Notes: generated from the sequence alone by a model not told the origin. Shown: positions 28,393-37,561, counted from the stretch's first letter. The stretch is 64,000 nucleotides of DNA from Lederbergia wuyishanensis (GCF_022900255.1 NZ_JALIRM010000002.1:124001-188000), one strand, 5' to 3'. Translations and numbers: made by a program.

Positions 28393-29115
28393 TCAAGCGG
28401 AGCTTCCAAATGTTTTCTTTTTTGTAGATATGGTAGCAAGTGCAGATTCATTGAAACCTTTAAAGATCAGCCACACTGCTAAAATCATTTCATTAGCTGC
28501 TACTGGGAGAGCCAGTATAGCACCCCAAACTGAAATTTGTTGAATGACTCCAAACATTTCTAACAATGCCGCCAAAAAAATAAGGGTTGCTCCTGTCATA
28601 CCTAAGATAGGTATAAATCTCGGTACGAGCTTTGATTTAAAAAATATATAACTATACATCATCGTATTAATGCCCAGCATGAAATTGGGACCTAACAAAA
28701 ATGTCCATTCATGCACCGCTTTTAACAAAATACCTGAAGCTTGAAACGATGCAATATCCGGAGCACCCGCTTCTACATATTCTCGACTTAACGTTAATAG
28801 GGATAACACGCTAATTACACCAATCGTAATGATAATCGCTTCAAGAAACCTGAAACAGACATGCCAAAGAGCAATTGTTTCATTGTACTTTCTTAAAAAT
28901 GGAAACATTACTGTTGCTGTACCAATCGCTGAAACTACTAGAATTAACTCCATTAACGCTCCCGTTATCACCTGATTGGCGTGTTCCGAACCTTTAATTA
29001 GGTAATCAGGACCATTTAGGATAGGATTGTAAAATAATAGACCCATTACCGCTGTAACCGCTGCAAGTATAAATAATGATCCCACAATTTTTGCTGCTTT
29101 TTTATTTGAATTCAT
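28393..29115 (-). CDS. DUF4386 membrane protein
   Basis: 240 residues with about six membrane segments. The opening KKAAKIVGSLFILAAVTAVMG, the central ALWHVCFRFLEAIIITIGV and the later LLGPNFMLGINTMMYSYIFF match DUF4386, of unknown function and often beside small XRE regulators. Same orientation as the XRE/membrane pair upstream. A fragment of a paralogue is preserved at about 43.7 kb. Confidence 0.82.
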   Translation of the reverse strand: MNSNKKAAKIVGSLFILAAVTAVMGLLFYNPILNGPDYLIKGSEHANQVITGALMELILVVSAIGTATVMFPFLRKYNETIALWHVCFRFLEAIIITIGVISVLSLLTLSREYVEAGAPDIASFQASGILLKAVHEWTFLLGPNFMLGINTMMYSYIFFKSKLVPRFIPILGMTGATLIFLAALLEMFGVIQQISVWGAILALPVAANEMILAVWLIFKGFNESALATISTKKKTFGSSA

Positions 29116-29174
29116 TTTTTATCCCCTTCTCTTAATAAATTCAAAAACGGTAAAGCAAAAAACCATCATAGTTC

Positions 29175-29399
29175 CTACTTCTTTGTGTTGTCCCCATAGA
29201 AAAATACTTCTTCTAACGGTAAGTTAAAAGCCAGAGCAATTCGAAAAGCAAGTTCTAGCGATGGGGAATAATTTCCCTTTTCGAGAGCTACGATTGTTTG
29301 TCTTGTTACCCCTACCTTGTCAGCCAGTTGCTGTTGGGTCATTTCATTATGGTCGAATCGTAATCTTCTGATATGATTGCCGACAAGATTTTTTCCCAT
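29175..29399 (-). CDS. Small XRE-type repressor
   Basis: 74 residues, essentially one HTH_3 domain: [36 protein letters not shown]. Such YozG/SinR-like mini-regulators are paired with small membrane proteins. GGAG precedes the ATG; the gene starts 2 bases after the membrane-protein gene, so they are cotranscribed. About 85 percent identical at a glance to 43950-44174. Palindromes TACATAATGTA upstream are its likely operator. Confidence 0.9.
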   Translation of the reverse strand: MGKNLVGNHIRRLRFDHNEMTQQQLADKVGVTRQTIVALEKGNYSPSLELAFRIALAFNLPLEEVFFYGDNTKK

Positions 29400-29401
29400 T
29401 A

Positions 29402-29848
29402 TTAGACTCCTTTCCTATAATGATAAAGTTTCGTAACGGATCCAGTCACATCAGAAATGAATCCTGAAATAATCAGGATAATGAACATTATCTGTGACGG
29501 CTGATAGATAACCAGTGATCCCATTGCAAGTAGAAAGCCGATGATAAATACAAAAAAAGAATTTCGGTGCGCTTTCAATTCAATTAACTTATCCAGTTCA
29601 TCAGCAAATGTCGGTTCCTTTTCTCCAGTCGTGATTCTAAATATGATGTTAAAAACAATGCTGATAATGATGTGTGCCACTACTGAAAACAAAGTCAGCA
29701 TGAGGACGAATGAGCCCCAATAGCGAAAGGTTTCCAGCGACTCCAGTCCACCACCTGGGTGTTGCGGGTACATGTATAAGGAATAAGTTCCGAAAATAAG
29801 TATTGCACTAATCAGCGATACGATGCTTTTCTTTTCTTGATAGGTCAT
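29402..29848 (-). CDS. Four-helix membrane protein paired with the XRE regulator
   Basis: About 148 residues with four hydrophobic segments: residues 8-28, 42-70, 98-117 and 122-142. The loop ITTGEKEPTFADELDKLIELKAHRN between helices two and three is conserved in the paralogue at 44176-44622. I recognise the arrangement (small XRE plus multi-helix membrane protein) but no defined function. The ATG at 29848 follows GGGGGGA; the frame stays open upstream without a better start. Confidence 0.8.
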   Translation of the reverse strand: MTYQEKKSIVSLISAILIFGTYSLYMYPQHPGGGLESLETFRYWGSFVLMLTLFSVVAHIIISIVFNIIFRITTGEKEPTFADELDKLIELKAHRNSFFVFIIGFLLAMGSLVIYQPSQIMFIILIISGFISDVTGSVTKLYHYRKGV

Positions 29849-29894
29849 GGTTTCCCCCCTGTATTTTTTAATTAACACTTAGTAAACTTTGTTA

Positions 29895-29928
29895 TACATA
29901 ATGTAATATATATTTTACGCGATGTAAA
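29895..29928. promoter_or_regulatory. Operator region of the XRE/membrane operon (copy 1)
   Basis: Palindrome TACATAATGTA (29895-29905) and, 8 bases on, TTTACgcgaTGTAAA. The paralogous operon has TACATAATGTA plus TACATCATGTC at the same place. Confidence 0.65.
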
Positions 29929-30039
29929 GCTTATTTTACAAAAGAGAAAAAATAAATAAATTTGCATATCTCCTAGTAGGCAATGTACCAGATTGCTGTT
30001 TACGTAACAGATTCAGAGAAATATGAAATGATGAAGAAA

Positions 30040-30062
30040 AGACCGTCATAAAAAGACGGTCT
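30040..30062 (-). terminator. Terminator after the DinB fragment
   Basis: AGACCGTC/GACGGTCT with a 7-nt loop and a minus-strand TTTTC tail. Confidence 0.85.
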
Positions 30063-30100
30063 AGTTCACTTGATGCGCTCTTTATTTGAACAAAAGAACA

Positions 30101-30366
30101 TTAAGTATCAGTACTATCGGTTGGATATTTATCAATTGGCCATATACCTTGTAATTTTCTAATTAATATCATTTGTCCAGCGTGGTGAGCATCATGTCGG
30201 ATTACCCCATTAATATGTTTCCATAGCAGAAGTTTAGATGTATCATTTTCAAAATCAAAAAAAGTGACCTTTTGCAAAAAATCGTACCAATATTCTTTAC
30301 AAGTTCTATTTCCCAATACCCAGTACTTCAAATAAACAAAACACTCTTCATCTATGTCAGCAGTCT
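30101..30366 (-). pseudogene. 5'-truncated DinB-family gene
   Basis: The minus strand reads ADIDEECFVYLKYWVLGN, through HINGVIRHDAHHAGQMILIRKL, to a natural stop and terminator. This is the C-terminal half of a DinB/YfiT-type metal-binding four-helix protein, with the final HDAHHAGQ histidines present. An in-frame stop sits just upstream and the first half, with its metal ligand, is absent. It abuts the EEP gene stop at 30384. A TTG-started 76-residue product is possible but unlikely to work. Confidence 0.7.
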
Positions 30367-30383
30367 TGGCTCATTTAATTTTC

Positions 30384-31286
30384 TTATTTGCTGTAAGTTA
30401 AGGAGATGTCAGCAACAACTGGGAAATGATCACTTGGAAATTGGCCATTCTTCTGATAGTTAACGATTTTAATTTTTTTAGCTGTAAGGTTTCCTTTTCC
30501 AAGAATCCAGTCGATACGCTTGTCAGGTCCTTCACCAGTAGGATCTTCAAATCCATTAAATGTTCCTAAGTCATCATTGATTCTTGTCTCAGCTGTTTCC
30601 CATAAATCATCAAATTCTCTATCACTTGTTAAAATTTGATGTGGAGCACTATCTGGTCCAGCATTAAAGTCGCCTGTTAAAATAACAGGTAACTTTGGAT
30701 CAAATTCTTTTGTTACTTTTAGAATTAATTCTGAACTTTTTTCTCTTGCATTGGCGGATCGATGATCAAAGTGTGTATTGACAAAATAGAACGGTTTCTT
30801 GGTTTTTTTATCAAGAAACTTTGCCCAAATAACCATTCTTGGAATATGGTTTCCCCATGTTTTTGAACCAATTACTTCTGGAGTGTCCGATAACCACAAA
30901 CTGTCATACTCTAGTACGCTGTAATCTTTTTCTTTATAAAATATAGCAGAGTATTCTCCTCGATTTCCGCCAATCCAATTATAATGAGGCAAAATATTTT
31001 TTAAATCTTTTAGTTGCGTATATAACACTTCCTGTGCCCCAATAACATCTGGATTCTCCATGTTAATTAGTTTTTTAATGGTAGGAATTCTTTCATTCCA
31101 GGTATGTGGTGAGGAATCATTGTTATTTTTGTGTCTTAGATTAAAAGTCATCGCATTTACATCTACCGAAGTCAATTGATCTTTGTTTGTTGCTGCAAAC
31201 CCAGTCGAAGATCCCGGAAACAAACCACTTAGGATAACTAGTAGACCTGCTACCACTGACAATAGGGCTTTCAAAACCTTCTTCAA
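30384..31286 (-). CDS. Secreted endonuclease/exonuclease/phosphatase (EEP) family protein
   Basis: 300 residues. A signal peptide covers about residues 1-31 (VVAGLLVILSGLF, cleaved near GFAA). All EEP signatures follow: MTFNLRHKN, IGAQEV, VNTHFDHRS, LTGDFNA, RIDWIL and SDHFPVVADI. This metal-dependent DNase-I-like fold hydrolyses phosphodiesters or phosphoesters outside the cell; endonuclease and sphingomyelinase-like activities are both possible. Single gene. Confidence 0.9.
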   Translation of the reverse strand: MKKVLKALLSVVAGLLVILSGLFPGSSTGFAATNKDQLTSVDVNAMTFNLRHKNNNDSSPHTWNERIPTIKKLINMENPDVIGAQEVLYTQLKDLKNILPHYNWIGGNRGEYSAIFYKEKDYSVLEYDSLWLSDTPEVIGSKTWGNHIPRMVIWAKFLDKKTKKPFYFVNTHFDHRSANAREKSSELILKVTKEFDPKLPVILTGDFNAGPDSAPHQILTSDREFDDLWETAETRINDDLGTFNGFEDPTGEGPDKRIDWILGKGNLTAKKIKIVNYQKNGQFPSDHFPVVADISLTYSK

Positions 31287-31548
31287 TCTAATTCCTCCTC
31301 CATAGATTATGTGATTGGAACAAAGTGGATCCTTATCAATTGAGTAATTAGTCAGGAATAACGAATATACTGAATGATAAAACCTTTCTTTTATCCACTA
31401 TTAGACTTCCCAGACGTTACAATTTGTCATTTATTATCCCTTTTGTTCAGAAGTCTTATTCTATGACTTCCAAATGTGCATAGACAGCATAGCAGTTGAA
31501 TTGTAGTACCTGCTATACAATCCTAAAAGCTTTTCTTACCCATAACAA
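31287..31548. other. Intergenic stretch, no gene
   Basis: I see no coding signal or repeat here apart from the terminator at its edge. Confidence 0.5.
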
Positions 31549-31581
31549 AAAGGCTGACCATTATTATCTTGGTCAGCCTTT
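31549..31581 (-). terminator. Terminator of the parM-parR-like operon
   Basis: 12-bp perfect stem AAAGGCTGACCA/TGGTCAGCCTTT and a minus-strand TTTTTG tail, 10 bases past the stop. Confidence 0.93.
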
Positions 31582-31590
31582 CATATATTC

Positions 31591-32211
31591 TTATTTATTC
31601 ATGCTAGCTAGAAAATCCCCCAGAAGATCATCCAAGTTATTTTCTTTTTTCTCATTCTCTTCTTCCTCAATCTCCGGCTGGATTTGTTTTGCGGATTCCC
31701 AATTAAAAGTACTTAAATCGTCATCTAAAATTTCAATATCGGATGATTCTCCAGTCGTTTCCGTGAAGTCATCACTTTCCGACAAATCAACCTTACTTTC
31801 ATTCGTTGGTTCTTCTTGCAGATATAATGCCTGATTTATATCTAATGAAGCACTATTCATGGAAGCAAGTAATGACGTAGAGCGAACCGGGTCAGATAAC
31901 AAATGATAAATGATACTTCCGAGTAATGCCTCTGAATGTTCATGCTTCAACCAATCTCGTTGTGATTTGCTTAATTTTTTCGGCAGGGGAATTGTGATAC
32001 TTTCCCTTTCCCTTGAATACGCATTTCCCACTCCTTGCAGCACAAACTCCGCTATTTTACTTGAAAAATTTCTTCTTTCAGTTTCCTTTAATTTTTGCAA
32101 TTGCTTTAGCAAATGGTCGGGTGTATCAGATGGAACGCGAAAAGAAATGGCTTGGCCCCTCTTAATCTCACTTGAAGCGGATTTTTTCATATTAAGTATC
32201 ATTCCTTGCAT
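31591..32211 (-). CDS. ParR-like DNA-binding adaptor of the actin-like partition pair
   Basis: 206 residues. The N-terminal half (RGQAISFRVPSDTPDHLLKQLQKLKETERRNFSSKIAEFVL) looks like a ribbon-helix-helix DNA-binding module. The C-terminal half is very acidic (IEEEENEKKENNLDDLLGDFL) and ends in a short amphipathic helix, as ParR proteins use to cap ParM filaments. It lies 22 bases behind parM in the same operon, with an iteron site upstream. Start is ambiguous between the codons for M1 and M8. Identified by context and architecture. Confidence 0.7.
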   Translation of the reverse strand: MQGMILNMKKSASSEIKRGQAISFRVPSDTPDHLLKQLQKLKETERRNFSSKIAEFVLQGVGNAYSRERESITIPLPKKLSKSQRDWLKHEHSEALLGSIIYHLLSDPVRSTSLLASMNSASLDINQALYLQEEPTNESKVDLSESDDFTETTGESSDIEILDDDLSTFNWESAKQIQPEIEEEENEKKENNLDDLLGDFLASMNK

Positions 32212-32233
32212 TTTTTAAAACGATCACCTTAAA

Positions 32234-33406
32234 TTAACTTTTTACTGGCTCTTTAACCGCCTTTTGCTTCTCTGTTTTCATTACAAAATCAGTGATTAGC
32301 TTGTAGTAGGCGTTTGCCATCATCCAAATACTCTCTTTTTCATCCTCAAAGAATTCTATATTATATCCGTCTAGACCATTATTTAATGTTTTAATATACT
32401 CTTTCAATACGTTAGACCCACCGCCGACAAAGTAGCAAATTTCAGTTTGTGAGTTTTTCTGCCATACATTGCGTAATAGGCGGTATTGCTTTTTCGCTAA
32501 TTCTAGAAGAATCCGATCGGTAATATCGTGAACGCTTGTCCGGCTTCCTTTCACCATAATATGATTCCGGTCATTTTTCCTCGTAATAATCTCGACCACA
32601 TCGCGGCGGCTGTCTAATTCTACTCCATGCTTTGACCTAATTTCTTCCCTAATAGACTCAAGTGATTCTGATACGCCGAGGTTAAACCCTTGGGCCTTAT
32701 CATCATCAACATTTCGATTTTTAATAACCGCGATATCTGTTGATAGACCCCCGATATCTTGAATGAGGATTCTTTTATCGATTAAATCTTTATTAATGAT
32801 TTTTAAATTATTATCCATAACAAGATTAATATAAGCAGCAAAGCCTTCCGGGTAGACCTTTACTTCGTTAAATTTAATATTTACTTTTAAGCCTTGGTAC
32901 TTAGGTGTGACGAGAAATTCTACTTGATGAACAGATCCCACCAATTTGGAGCGGTACCCAACATCTTTGCCTTCTTTTACCTCACGGAGGGGGAGACCGG
33001 TTCCTAATGTATAGTTGGCATCAACAACATTTTTCGCACGAGGGAAAATATTTGCATTCTCCTCTCTAACAGCATCTAACGCCAAAGTGGTAAACAGCAT
33101 CACCAAAGTTTGATCTTCTTCTGATTTACTGCTGCCAGGGTCTAATTCCGTGGCATTGCTACTTTTAGTTGCTAAATGACCGACACGGTAAACGGCATTA
33201 TTCTCTTTCAAAGCAGGGGAATGCACTTTTATATGAATACCATCTAAAGGATTTTTATCATTCAATTCCTCTACCCCAATAACTGGACGGTCTTCCGTAT
33301 CCCTCGCCACGATATTAGGAATATTTAATTCGTGCTCTAATTCTCCAAAAATAGCCTTAATTGAGTCATTTCCAACATCGACAGCTGCGATTCTCGTTTT
33401 AGTCAT
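32234..33406 (-). CDS. parM: ParM/StbA-family actin-like ATPase
   Basis: 390 residues of the actin/Hsp70 fold: phosphate-1 AAVDVGNDSIKAIFG (residues 7-21), phosphate-2 ILIQDIGGLSTDIAVI (about 213-228) and adenosine loop CYFVGGGSNVLKEYI (about 335). This is the plasmid ParM/Alp type rather than MreB (shorter) or FtsA. It would polymerise to push apart DNA molecules bound by the partner protein. AAGGGATG precedes the ATG. Upstream lies a dense GTAAAC/GTATAC array. Such loci usually belong to plasmids or prophages. Confidence 0.9.
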   Translation of the reverse strand: MTKTRIAAVDVGNDSIKAIFGELEHELNIPNIVARDTEDRPVIGVEELNDKNPLDGIHIKVHSPALKENNAVYRVGHLATKSSNATELDPGSSKSEEDQTLVMLFTTLALDAVREENANIFPRAKNVVDANYTLGTGLPLREVKEGKDVGYRSKLVGSVHQVEFLVTPKYQGLKVNIKFNEVKVYPEGFAAYINLVMDNNLKIINKDLIDKRILIQDIGGLSTDIAVIKNRNVDDDKAQGFNLGVSESLESIREEIRSKHGVELDSRRDVVEIITRKNDRNHIMVKGSRTSVHDITDRILLELAKKQYRLLRNVWQKNSQTEICYFVGGGSNVLKEYIKTLNNGLDGYNIEFFEDEKESIWMMANAYYKLITDFVMKTEKQKAVKEPVKS

Positions 33407-33534
33407 AAAATCATCCCTTACATTTTATAGATTTATTTCTAACTAGATAAAGCTATGTATTAACATGTCTCTTATTTAAGGGTAAAGATGTTTAGTGTAT
33501 TCTTCAATGACCTCAGCCAAAAAGAAACACAACC

Positions 33535-33707
33535 GTAAACCTGTAAACATCTTGTAAACTTGTCACTTTTGTAAACATATTTTGTAAACATCTATAACAA
33601 ATGCGTATACATCTTGCTGTTAATGGATGTATACGCATTTGTATACAAGTAAACAAGATTGTTTACAATTGTTTACGTTTTGTATACTTGTAATCACCTT
33701 TGTAAAC
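33535..33707. promoter_or_regulatory. parC-like centromere: 13 GTAAAC/GTATAC/GTTTAC iterons
   Basis: Hexamers: GTAAAC at 33535, 33543, 33554, 33571, 33584, 33649 and 33702; GTTTAC at 33661 and 33671; self-palindromic GTATAC at 33605, 33629, 33641 and 33682. A perfect 15-bp inverted repeat (arms 33599-33613 and 33626-33640) sits in the middle. The array lies directly upstream of parM, where a parC centromere and autoregulated promoter belong. Binding by the adaptor is inferred. Confidence 0.8.
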
Positions 33708-33790
33708 AAGGGGAATTTCTTAATTTAAAACGTGTTTAAGAAGATGTTTCCATACTTAGGGGACGCACTTAACAGAACATGACAAAATAA

Positions 33791-33820
33791 AAACCACCCG
33801 TTATGTGTGACGAGTGGTTT
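33791..33820 (-). terminator. Terminator of the sensor kinase gene
   Basis: AAACCAC and GTGGTTT arms with a minus-strand TTTTTATTTTG tail. A second hairpin GCTAATT/AATTAGC lies at about 33896-33918, nearer the stop. Confidence 0.7.
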
Positions 33821-33935
33821 GCGTTACAGATTAAGGGTTTAGGTACTGCTCATTATCACGGTTACAGTGAACCTGGTGCAATTGCAAATAGAGGGCTAAT
33901 TATCAATAAAATTAGCACCTCAATCGTATACACCT

Positions 33936-35153
33936 TTACAAATTATTCTCTGACGGGAAGCGAATCGTAACCGTAGTCCCCTCACCTTTCGTACTTTGGA
34001 CATCAATGGTGCCTTTATATTTCTTTGCAATATTATAACAAATCATCATACCTAATCCGGTCCCTTTACTTTTTAAAGAGTAAAAAGGGGTACCCAAAGA
34101 CTCAACTTCTACTTCTGACATTCCTTGTCCATAATCGATTACTTTAATCTCAACTAAATCATTCTTCATCTCAGCCGTTATCTTAACTGAATCACCAATT
34201 TCAGATGCCTCAATCGCGTTTTTAATAATGTTGATTAATAACTGTTTAATTTCTATTGTGTTAGCGGCGATAAAACACTCTTCTGCCATATTTAATTCAA
34301 TTTTATTTTCATGTAAAAGTCCATATGAATGAAGTAAATCCGTTGCACTCTGAAGAACATCATTTACATTCACTGTTTCAATGTCTAAATCATTATTTGG
34401 CTTTGCAACTGATAACAATTGAGAAATGACGTGTTCTGCAGTATTCAATTCACTAATCATCAAACGATAATGCCTCTTTATGTCATTACTAACTGCAGGA
34501 TCTTTTTCGTACAGCTCTAAAAATCCTTTTACAACCGTCAAAGGATTTCGTATTTCATGAGCAACAGCTGCTGCTAGTTGACCAGTTATCTTCAAACGCT
34601 CTGTCTGCTTTAATTGTTCATAATATTGCTGCTGTTTTTTTATTCGTCCATACGTTAAATAGAAAATAAAATAGATAATCACTTGGCTTCCTATGAAGTT
34701 TATAATATTTCCTATTAAATCCTGTTTAATAAAGTAGAATTGGTATCCTTGACCAAATAGCACAATATAACTGTAAGTAAATATTATCGATACACTGTTT
34801 AATGCTAAAGAAAAGTAAAAGAGCTTGGCATCAAAAAACAAGATAGAGATTGTCGGAATAAAACATAGAAAGATAAAGGTAGACCCAGTATCTGGATATA
34901 GAAAGAAAATTGTATAAAAATAAACCGACGCCACAATCATTAAAATCATTCTAAAAACACGGTTTACATATCTAGGGTAAAGCAATAAACAGCCAGATAG
35001 AATTACAACAAGTGAAACATGCCAGATAAAACCGACCCCATGATCACCCATATGTGGATTATCAACAAATAACCCCATTATCATCATGGCTATTGGAACC
35101 AACATTGAAAAATAATATATTTTATTTTTTAAATCAAGATAGTTTTCCCTCAT
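33936..35153 (-). CDS. Orphan membrane sensor histidine kinase (Kin-like)
   Basis: 405 residues. About six membrane helices occupy residues 15-175. They are followed by HisKA (LAAAVAHEIRNPLTVVKGFLELY, H near residue 200) and HATPase boxes (IKNAIEASEIGD, DYGQGMSEVE, GTGLGMMICYNIAKKYKGTI). No response regulator is adjacent. Orphan kinases with a polytopic N-terminus and this H-box resemble sporulation phosphorelay kinases such as KinB; that role is inferred from the family. Confidence 0.85.
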   Translation of the reverse strand: MRENYLDLKNKIYYFSMLVPIAMMIMGLFVDNPHMGDHGVGFIWHVSLVVILSGCLLLYPRYVNRVFRMILMIVASVYFYTIFFLYPDTGSTFIFLCFIPTISILFFDAKLFYFSLALNSVSIIFTYSYIVLFGQGYQFYFIKQDLIGNIINFIGSQVIIYFIFYLTYGRIKKQQQYYEQLKQTERLKITGQLAAAVAHEIRNPLTVVKGFLELYEKDPAVSNDIKRHYRLMISELNTAEHVISQLLSVAKPNNDLDIETVNVNDVLQSATDLLHSYGLLHENKIELNMAEECFIAANTIEIKQLLINIIKNAIEASEIGDSVKITAEMKNDLVEIKVIDYGQGMSEVEVESLGTPFYSLKSKGTGLGMMICYNIAKKYKGTIDVQSTKGEGTTVTIRFPSENNL

Positions 35154-35525
35154 ACGTACCTCTTATTTTAATGCTTTATTAGAATTTTCCCTTGTGTATA
35201 ACTTTGTATACAATTCATCTTACTATGAAAGCAGGATAAAAGCCCTCTATTCTAAATAAAATTTTTTGATATCTAGTTCTATAGTAATTAGTGTCTCCTC
35301 CTTCAAATATTCTGATTACATTCATAATATTTTATCTACACCAGATATATTCTCTTCCAAAATCTAATGTATTAATTTGGTTTACGTGATACCACTTTCT
35401 TAATCGACCGTCATTATAAAATTGATTGCGATAAGCGCTAGTTTAACTGGGACAAATCTCCTTTTAATGGAACGAACATATACATACATAAAGTCATTAT
35501 ATTGAAACGGAAAGAAGGAAAAGGT
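35154..35525. other. Intergenic promoter region, no gene
   Basis: Space between divergent kinase and SRPBCC genes. A palindromic TTGTATACAA (35211-35220) is present; otherwise nothing recognised. Confidence 0.5.
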
Positions 35526-35969
35526 ATGCCAAGTGGAATGCATCAAGCTGAGGTGGATTTACCAATTCATAAGGTTTGGGATTTTGTTAAGGACATGGAT
35601 AACTGGGCCCCACTTATTCCGGGATATATTCATCATCGGAAATTTACGAACCGTCAATCGATCTGGGAATTTTACAGTGACATTGGGCTTATAAAGAAAA
35701 AGATTAGCCTTATGGTCACGATAATAGAATGGATGGAACCTACAAAGGTTACCTTCTCTTTAAAAGGGGAAAAGGGCAAACTTTCAGGAAGTGGATATTA
35801 CCTCGCAGAAGCAATTGATAAAAATAGAACGAGGATAACCGGCTTTCTTGACATCACTGCAAGTGGCACATTAGGAGCAATGGTAAATGAAATTTTAAAA
35901 TCTTACCTTCCAAAAACAACGAAAGAAATGGTTATCGCAATCACCAGAAAATTGGAGGAGCTTAATTGA
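35526..35969 (+). CDS. SRPBCC / CoxG-family lipid-binding-fold protein
   Basis: 147 residues. START/polyketide-cyclase-like fold: short N-terminal strand, then PIHKVWDFVKDMDNWAPLIPGYIHH, which is the CoxG pattern (V-W-x-F-x-x-D-x-x-x-W-x-x-x-I-P-G). A long amphipathic C-terminal helix follows. Related proteins carry hydrophobic ligands or assist CO dehydrogenase; no cox genes are nearby, so function is open. The ATG at 35526 has AAGGAAAAGG upstream. It overlaps the next small gene. Confidence 0.8.
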   Translation: MPSGMHQAEVDLPIHKVWDFVKDMDNWAPLIPGYIHHRKFTNRQSIWEFYSDIGLIKKKISLMVTIIEWMEPTKVTFSLKGEKGKLSGSGYYLAEAIDKNRTRITGFLDITASGTLGAMVNEILKSYLPKTTKEMVIAITRKLEELN

Positions 35970-36121
35970 AAATAATGTCGGGTCTAAAGGTAATCAAAAA
36001 GATGGCCTTTTCTTTTACTTTAAAATCGCGAAGAATTCATCGATTAATCGTGAAGGATGATGATGTACGTAATCTCATTGACGTGTATATCCCGGCGACT
36101 ACATATAAGCATAAGTATTAG
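35966..36121 (+). CDS. 51-residue protein overlapping the SRPBCC gene
   Basis: A TTG start at 35966 overlaps the preceding stop (TTGA) and has a perfect GGAGG 7 bases upstream, within the end of the SRPBCC gene. The product is basic then mixed (KIMSGLKVIKKMAFSF, RRIHRLIVKDDDVRNLIDVY). I recognise no family. The coupling signal is the main reason to call it. Confidence 0.5.
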   Translation: MKIMSGLKVIKKMAFSFTLKSRRIHRLIVKDDDVRNLIDVYIPATTYKHKY

Positions 36122-36268
36122 TGCAAAACGCACTTAACTACCGCTAATGGAGGGGGGTAAATGGGTGTCATCCGAGTATAATTAACTGTCCCATCGTTAC
36201 AAACCACTATATTTCGTAAGGTCATTCACATGATTTCTGGAAAGGATAACAACGTATAATTCTCATTA

Positions 36269-36301
36269 AAAGGGCTTAGAAATTAATTCTCTAAGCCCTT
36301 T
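36269..36301. terminator. Bidirectional terminator
   Basis: AAAGGGCTTAG/CTAAGCCCTTT, 11-bp stem with T-rich tails on both strands, between the convergent small gene and the LprI-like lipoprotein. Confidence 0.85.
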
Positions 36302-36357
36302 CTCTTCAACTGATACTTTTGTTGTATAGTACAATAATTCGTTATTGTTTAAAATAA

Positions 36358-36963
36358 CTACATATAACTTTCAACTAATTCATAGCATCTTTCCTCTGTG
36401 AGATTTGCTAGCACAGTCACGTATTCTAAATGTTCCGCAGTACCACCTTTATACTTTTTTGATGCCTCTAGCGCAGTATCGTCTCTATATTTTATCCAAT
36501 TCCTTTGTTCTTCTCTCAATTGGTCCATCTCTTCTTTAGCAAGTTGTTCCTTTAGGACTCCATACACCTCATTCAATAATTCATCCCAAGCATCATATCT
36601 ATCTCCCTCTACTTTTTTCATAGCATATGTTGCTGTATCGTTTGAATTACTTAGCAATTCATCCATTTCTTTTTTAGTATCATTTAATTTTTCTATATAT
36701 TCTTCCTTTTTACTTTCAGTAGTACCAGTATTATTGGTCTTTAGTGATTCCCCATCATTAGTATTTGTAGACGATATATCTCTTTGGTCATTTAACTCAC
36801 TTTTGTCAGTATCTTCTAAAGAGTGCTCTGTTTTATTTTCATCATTATTTGATGACTGGTTGTTCGGTTCGGCATTTGACTTATCAGATGAATTCCCACA
36901 AGCAGTCAATATAACTAATACCACTGTTAAAATTACCATTAAAAATTTCCGATTATTTTTCAT
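36358..36963 (-). CDS. Lipoprotein with LprI-like (DUF1311) domain
   Basis: About 201 residues. The signal peptide ends in VILTACG (lipidated Cys near residue 22). A Ser/Asn/Thr/acid-rich linker (about 25-90) is followed by the DUF1311 region: EKLNDTKKEMDELL, WDELLNEVYGVLKEQL and LREEQRNWIKYRDDTALEAS, ending with ERCYELVE. It faces the outside of the membrane. LprI-like domains inhibit lysozyme in some bacteria; here that is only suggested. The ATG at 36963 has AAGGAG upstream. Confidence 0.82.
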   Translation of the reverse strand: MKNNRKFLMVILTVVLVILTACGNSSDKSNAEPNNQSSNNDENKTEHSLEDTDKSELNDQRDISSTNTNDGESLKTNNTGTTESKKEEYIEKLNDTKKEMDELLSNSNDTATYAMKKVEGDRYDAWDELLNEVYGVLKEQLAKEEMDQLREEQRNWIKYRDDTALEASKKYKGGTAEHLEYVTVLANLTEERCYELVESYM

Positions 36964-37397
36964 TTTTTTAAACTCCTTAGTCCTATAAAAATCCTTATAT
37001 AATTTTTTTCCAGCCAAGTATAATGGTAACATAAAAAAAAATATTCATTTGCTAAATTACCTTTTTAAAATAGTTAGATTATTTCAATCATAGTACATAA
37101 ATCGTATTTGACTAGGTTAATTAAAGGGGTAGATCGTTTAAAAACAAAGCTGTATTAATTAATATAAAGATTGTTCAGAGAGGTTTCGAAAAGCTTGATA
37201 TTATTCAAGAAAAGAGGAATGTAAATTTAATAAGAAAAGCTATATGACTATAAGAATTATTCTTAAGTATATAGATTTCTCATATGTTGAGGTTAGATAA
37301 AAGGGGAATAAAAATACTCCCCTTGTAAAAGCCAGACGTTTTTCTGGCTACTTAGAGGGGAGCATATTATTCACACAGGCGGTTTTAATTATTGCAT
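36964..37397. other. Intergenic stretch, no gene
   Basis: Nothing coding recognised. A hairpin AGCCAGA/TTCTGGCT lies at 37331-37350 with T-runs on the minus strand. Confidence 0.5.
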
Positions 37398-37512
37398 TTA
37401 TTTCTTCCAAAGGGGGAAAAGAGTGTTACCATCAGGGCGGTGTTCCATTGAACGAATTACAATAAATGTCGATATAGCAAATAACACATAAGGAATCAAA
37501 AAGCTTAGGCAG
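37398..37512 (-). pseudogene. C-terminal fragment of a membrane transporter gene
   Basis: The minus strand encodes LSFLIPYVLFAISTFIVIRS, then MEHRPDGNTLFPLWKK and a stop, preceded by an in-frame stop. One membrane helix plus a cytosolic tail looks like the last residues of a transporter that has been lost. It lies downstream of the zinc-protein gene and may once have belonged to the aconitase operon. Confidence 0.4.
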
Positions 37513-37561
37513 CTTCTTCAGTTAACTGGCATGAAATGTCTTTTGTCAAAAAGGCTATTAT

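Noticed and set aside
33535-33707. Repeated GTAAAC words as a CRISPR or a replication origin
   Set aside because: Spacing is irregular and there are no unique spacers or cas genes; no rep gene or DnaA-box cluster is adjacent. The position upstream of parM fits a centromere better.
36398-36988. 196-codon plus-strand frame over the LprI-like lipoprotein
   Set aside because: Antisense shadow of a gene with a clear lipobox and SD; composition is Ser/Phe-rich as expected for a shadow.
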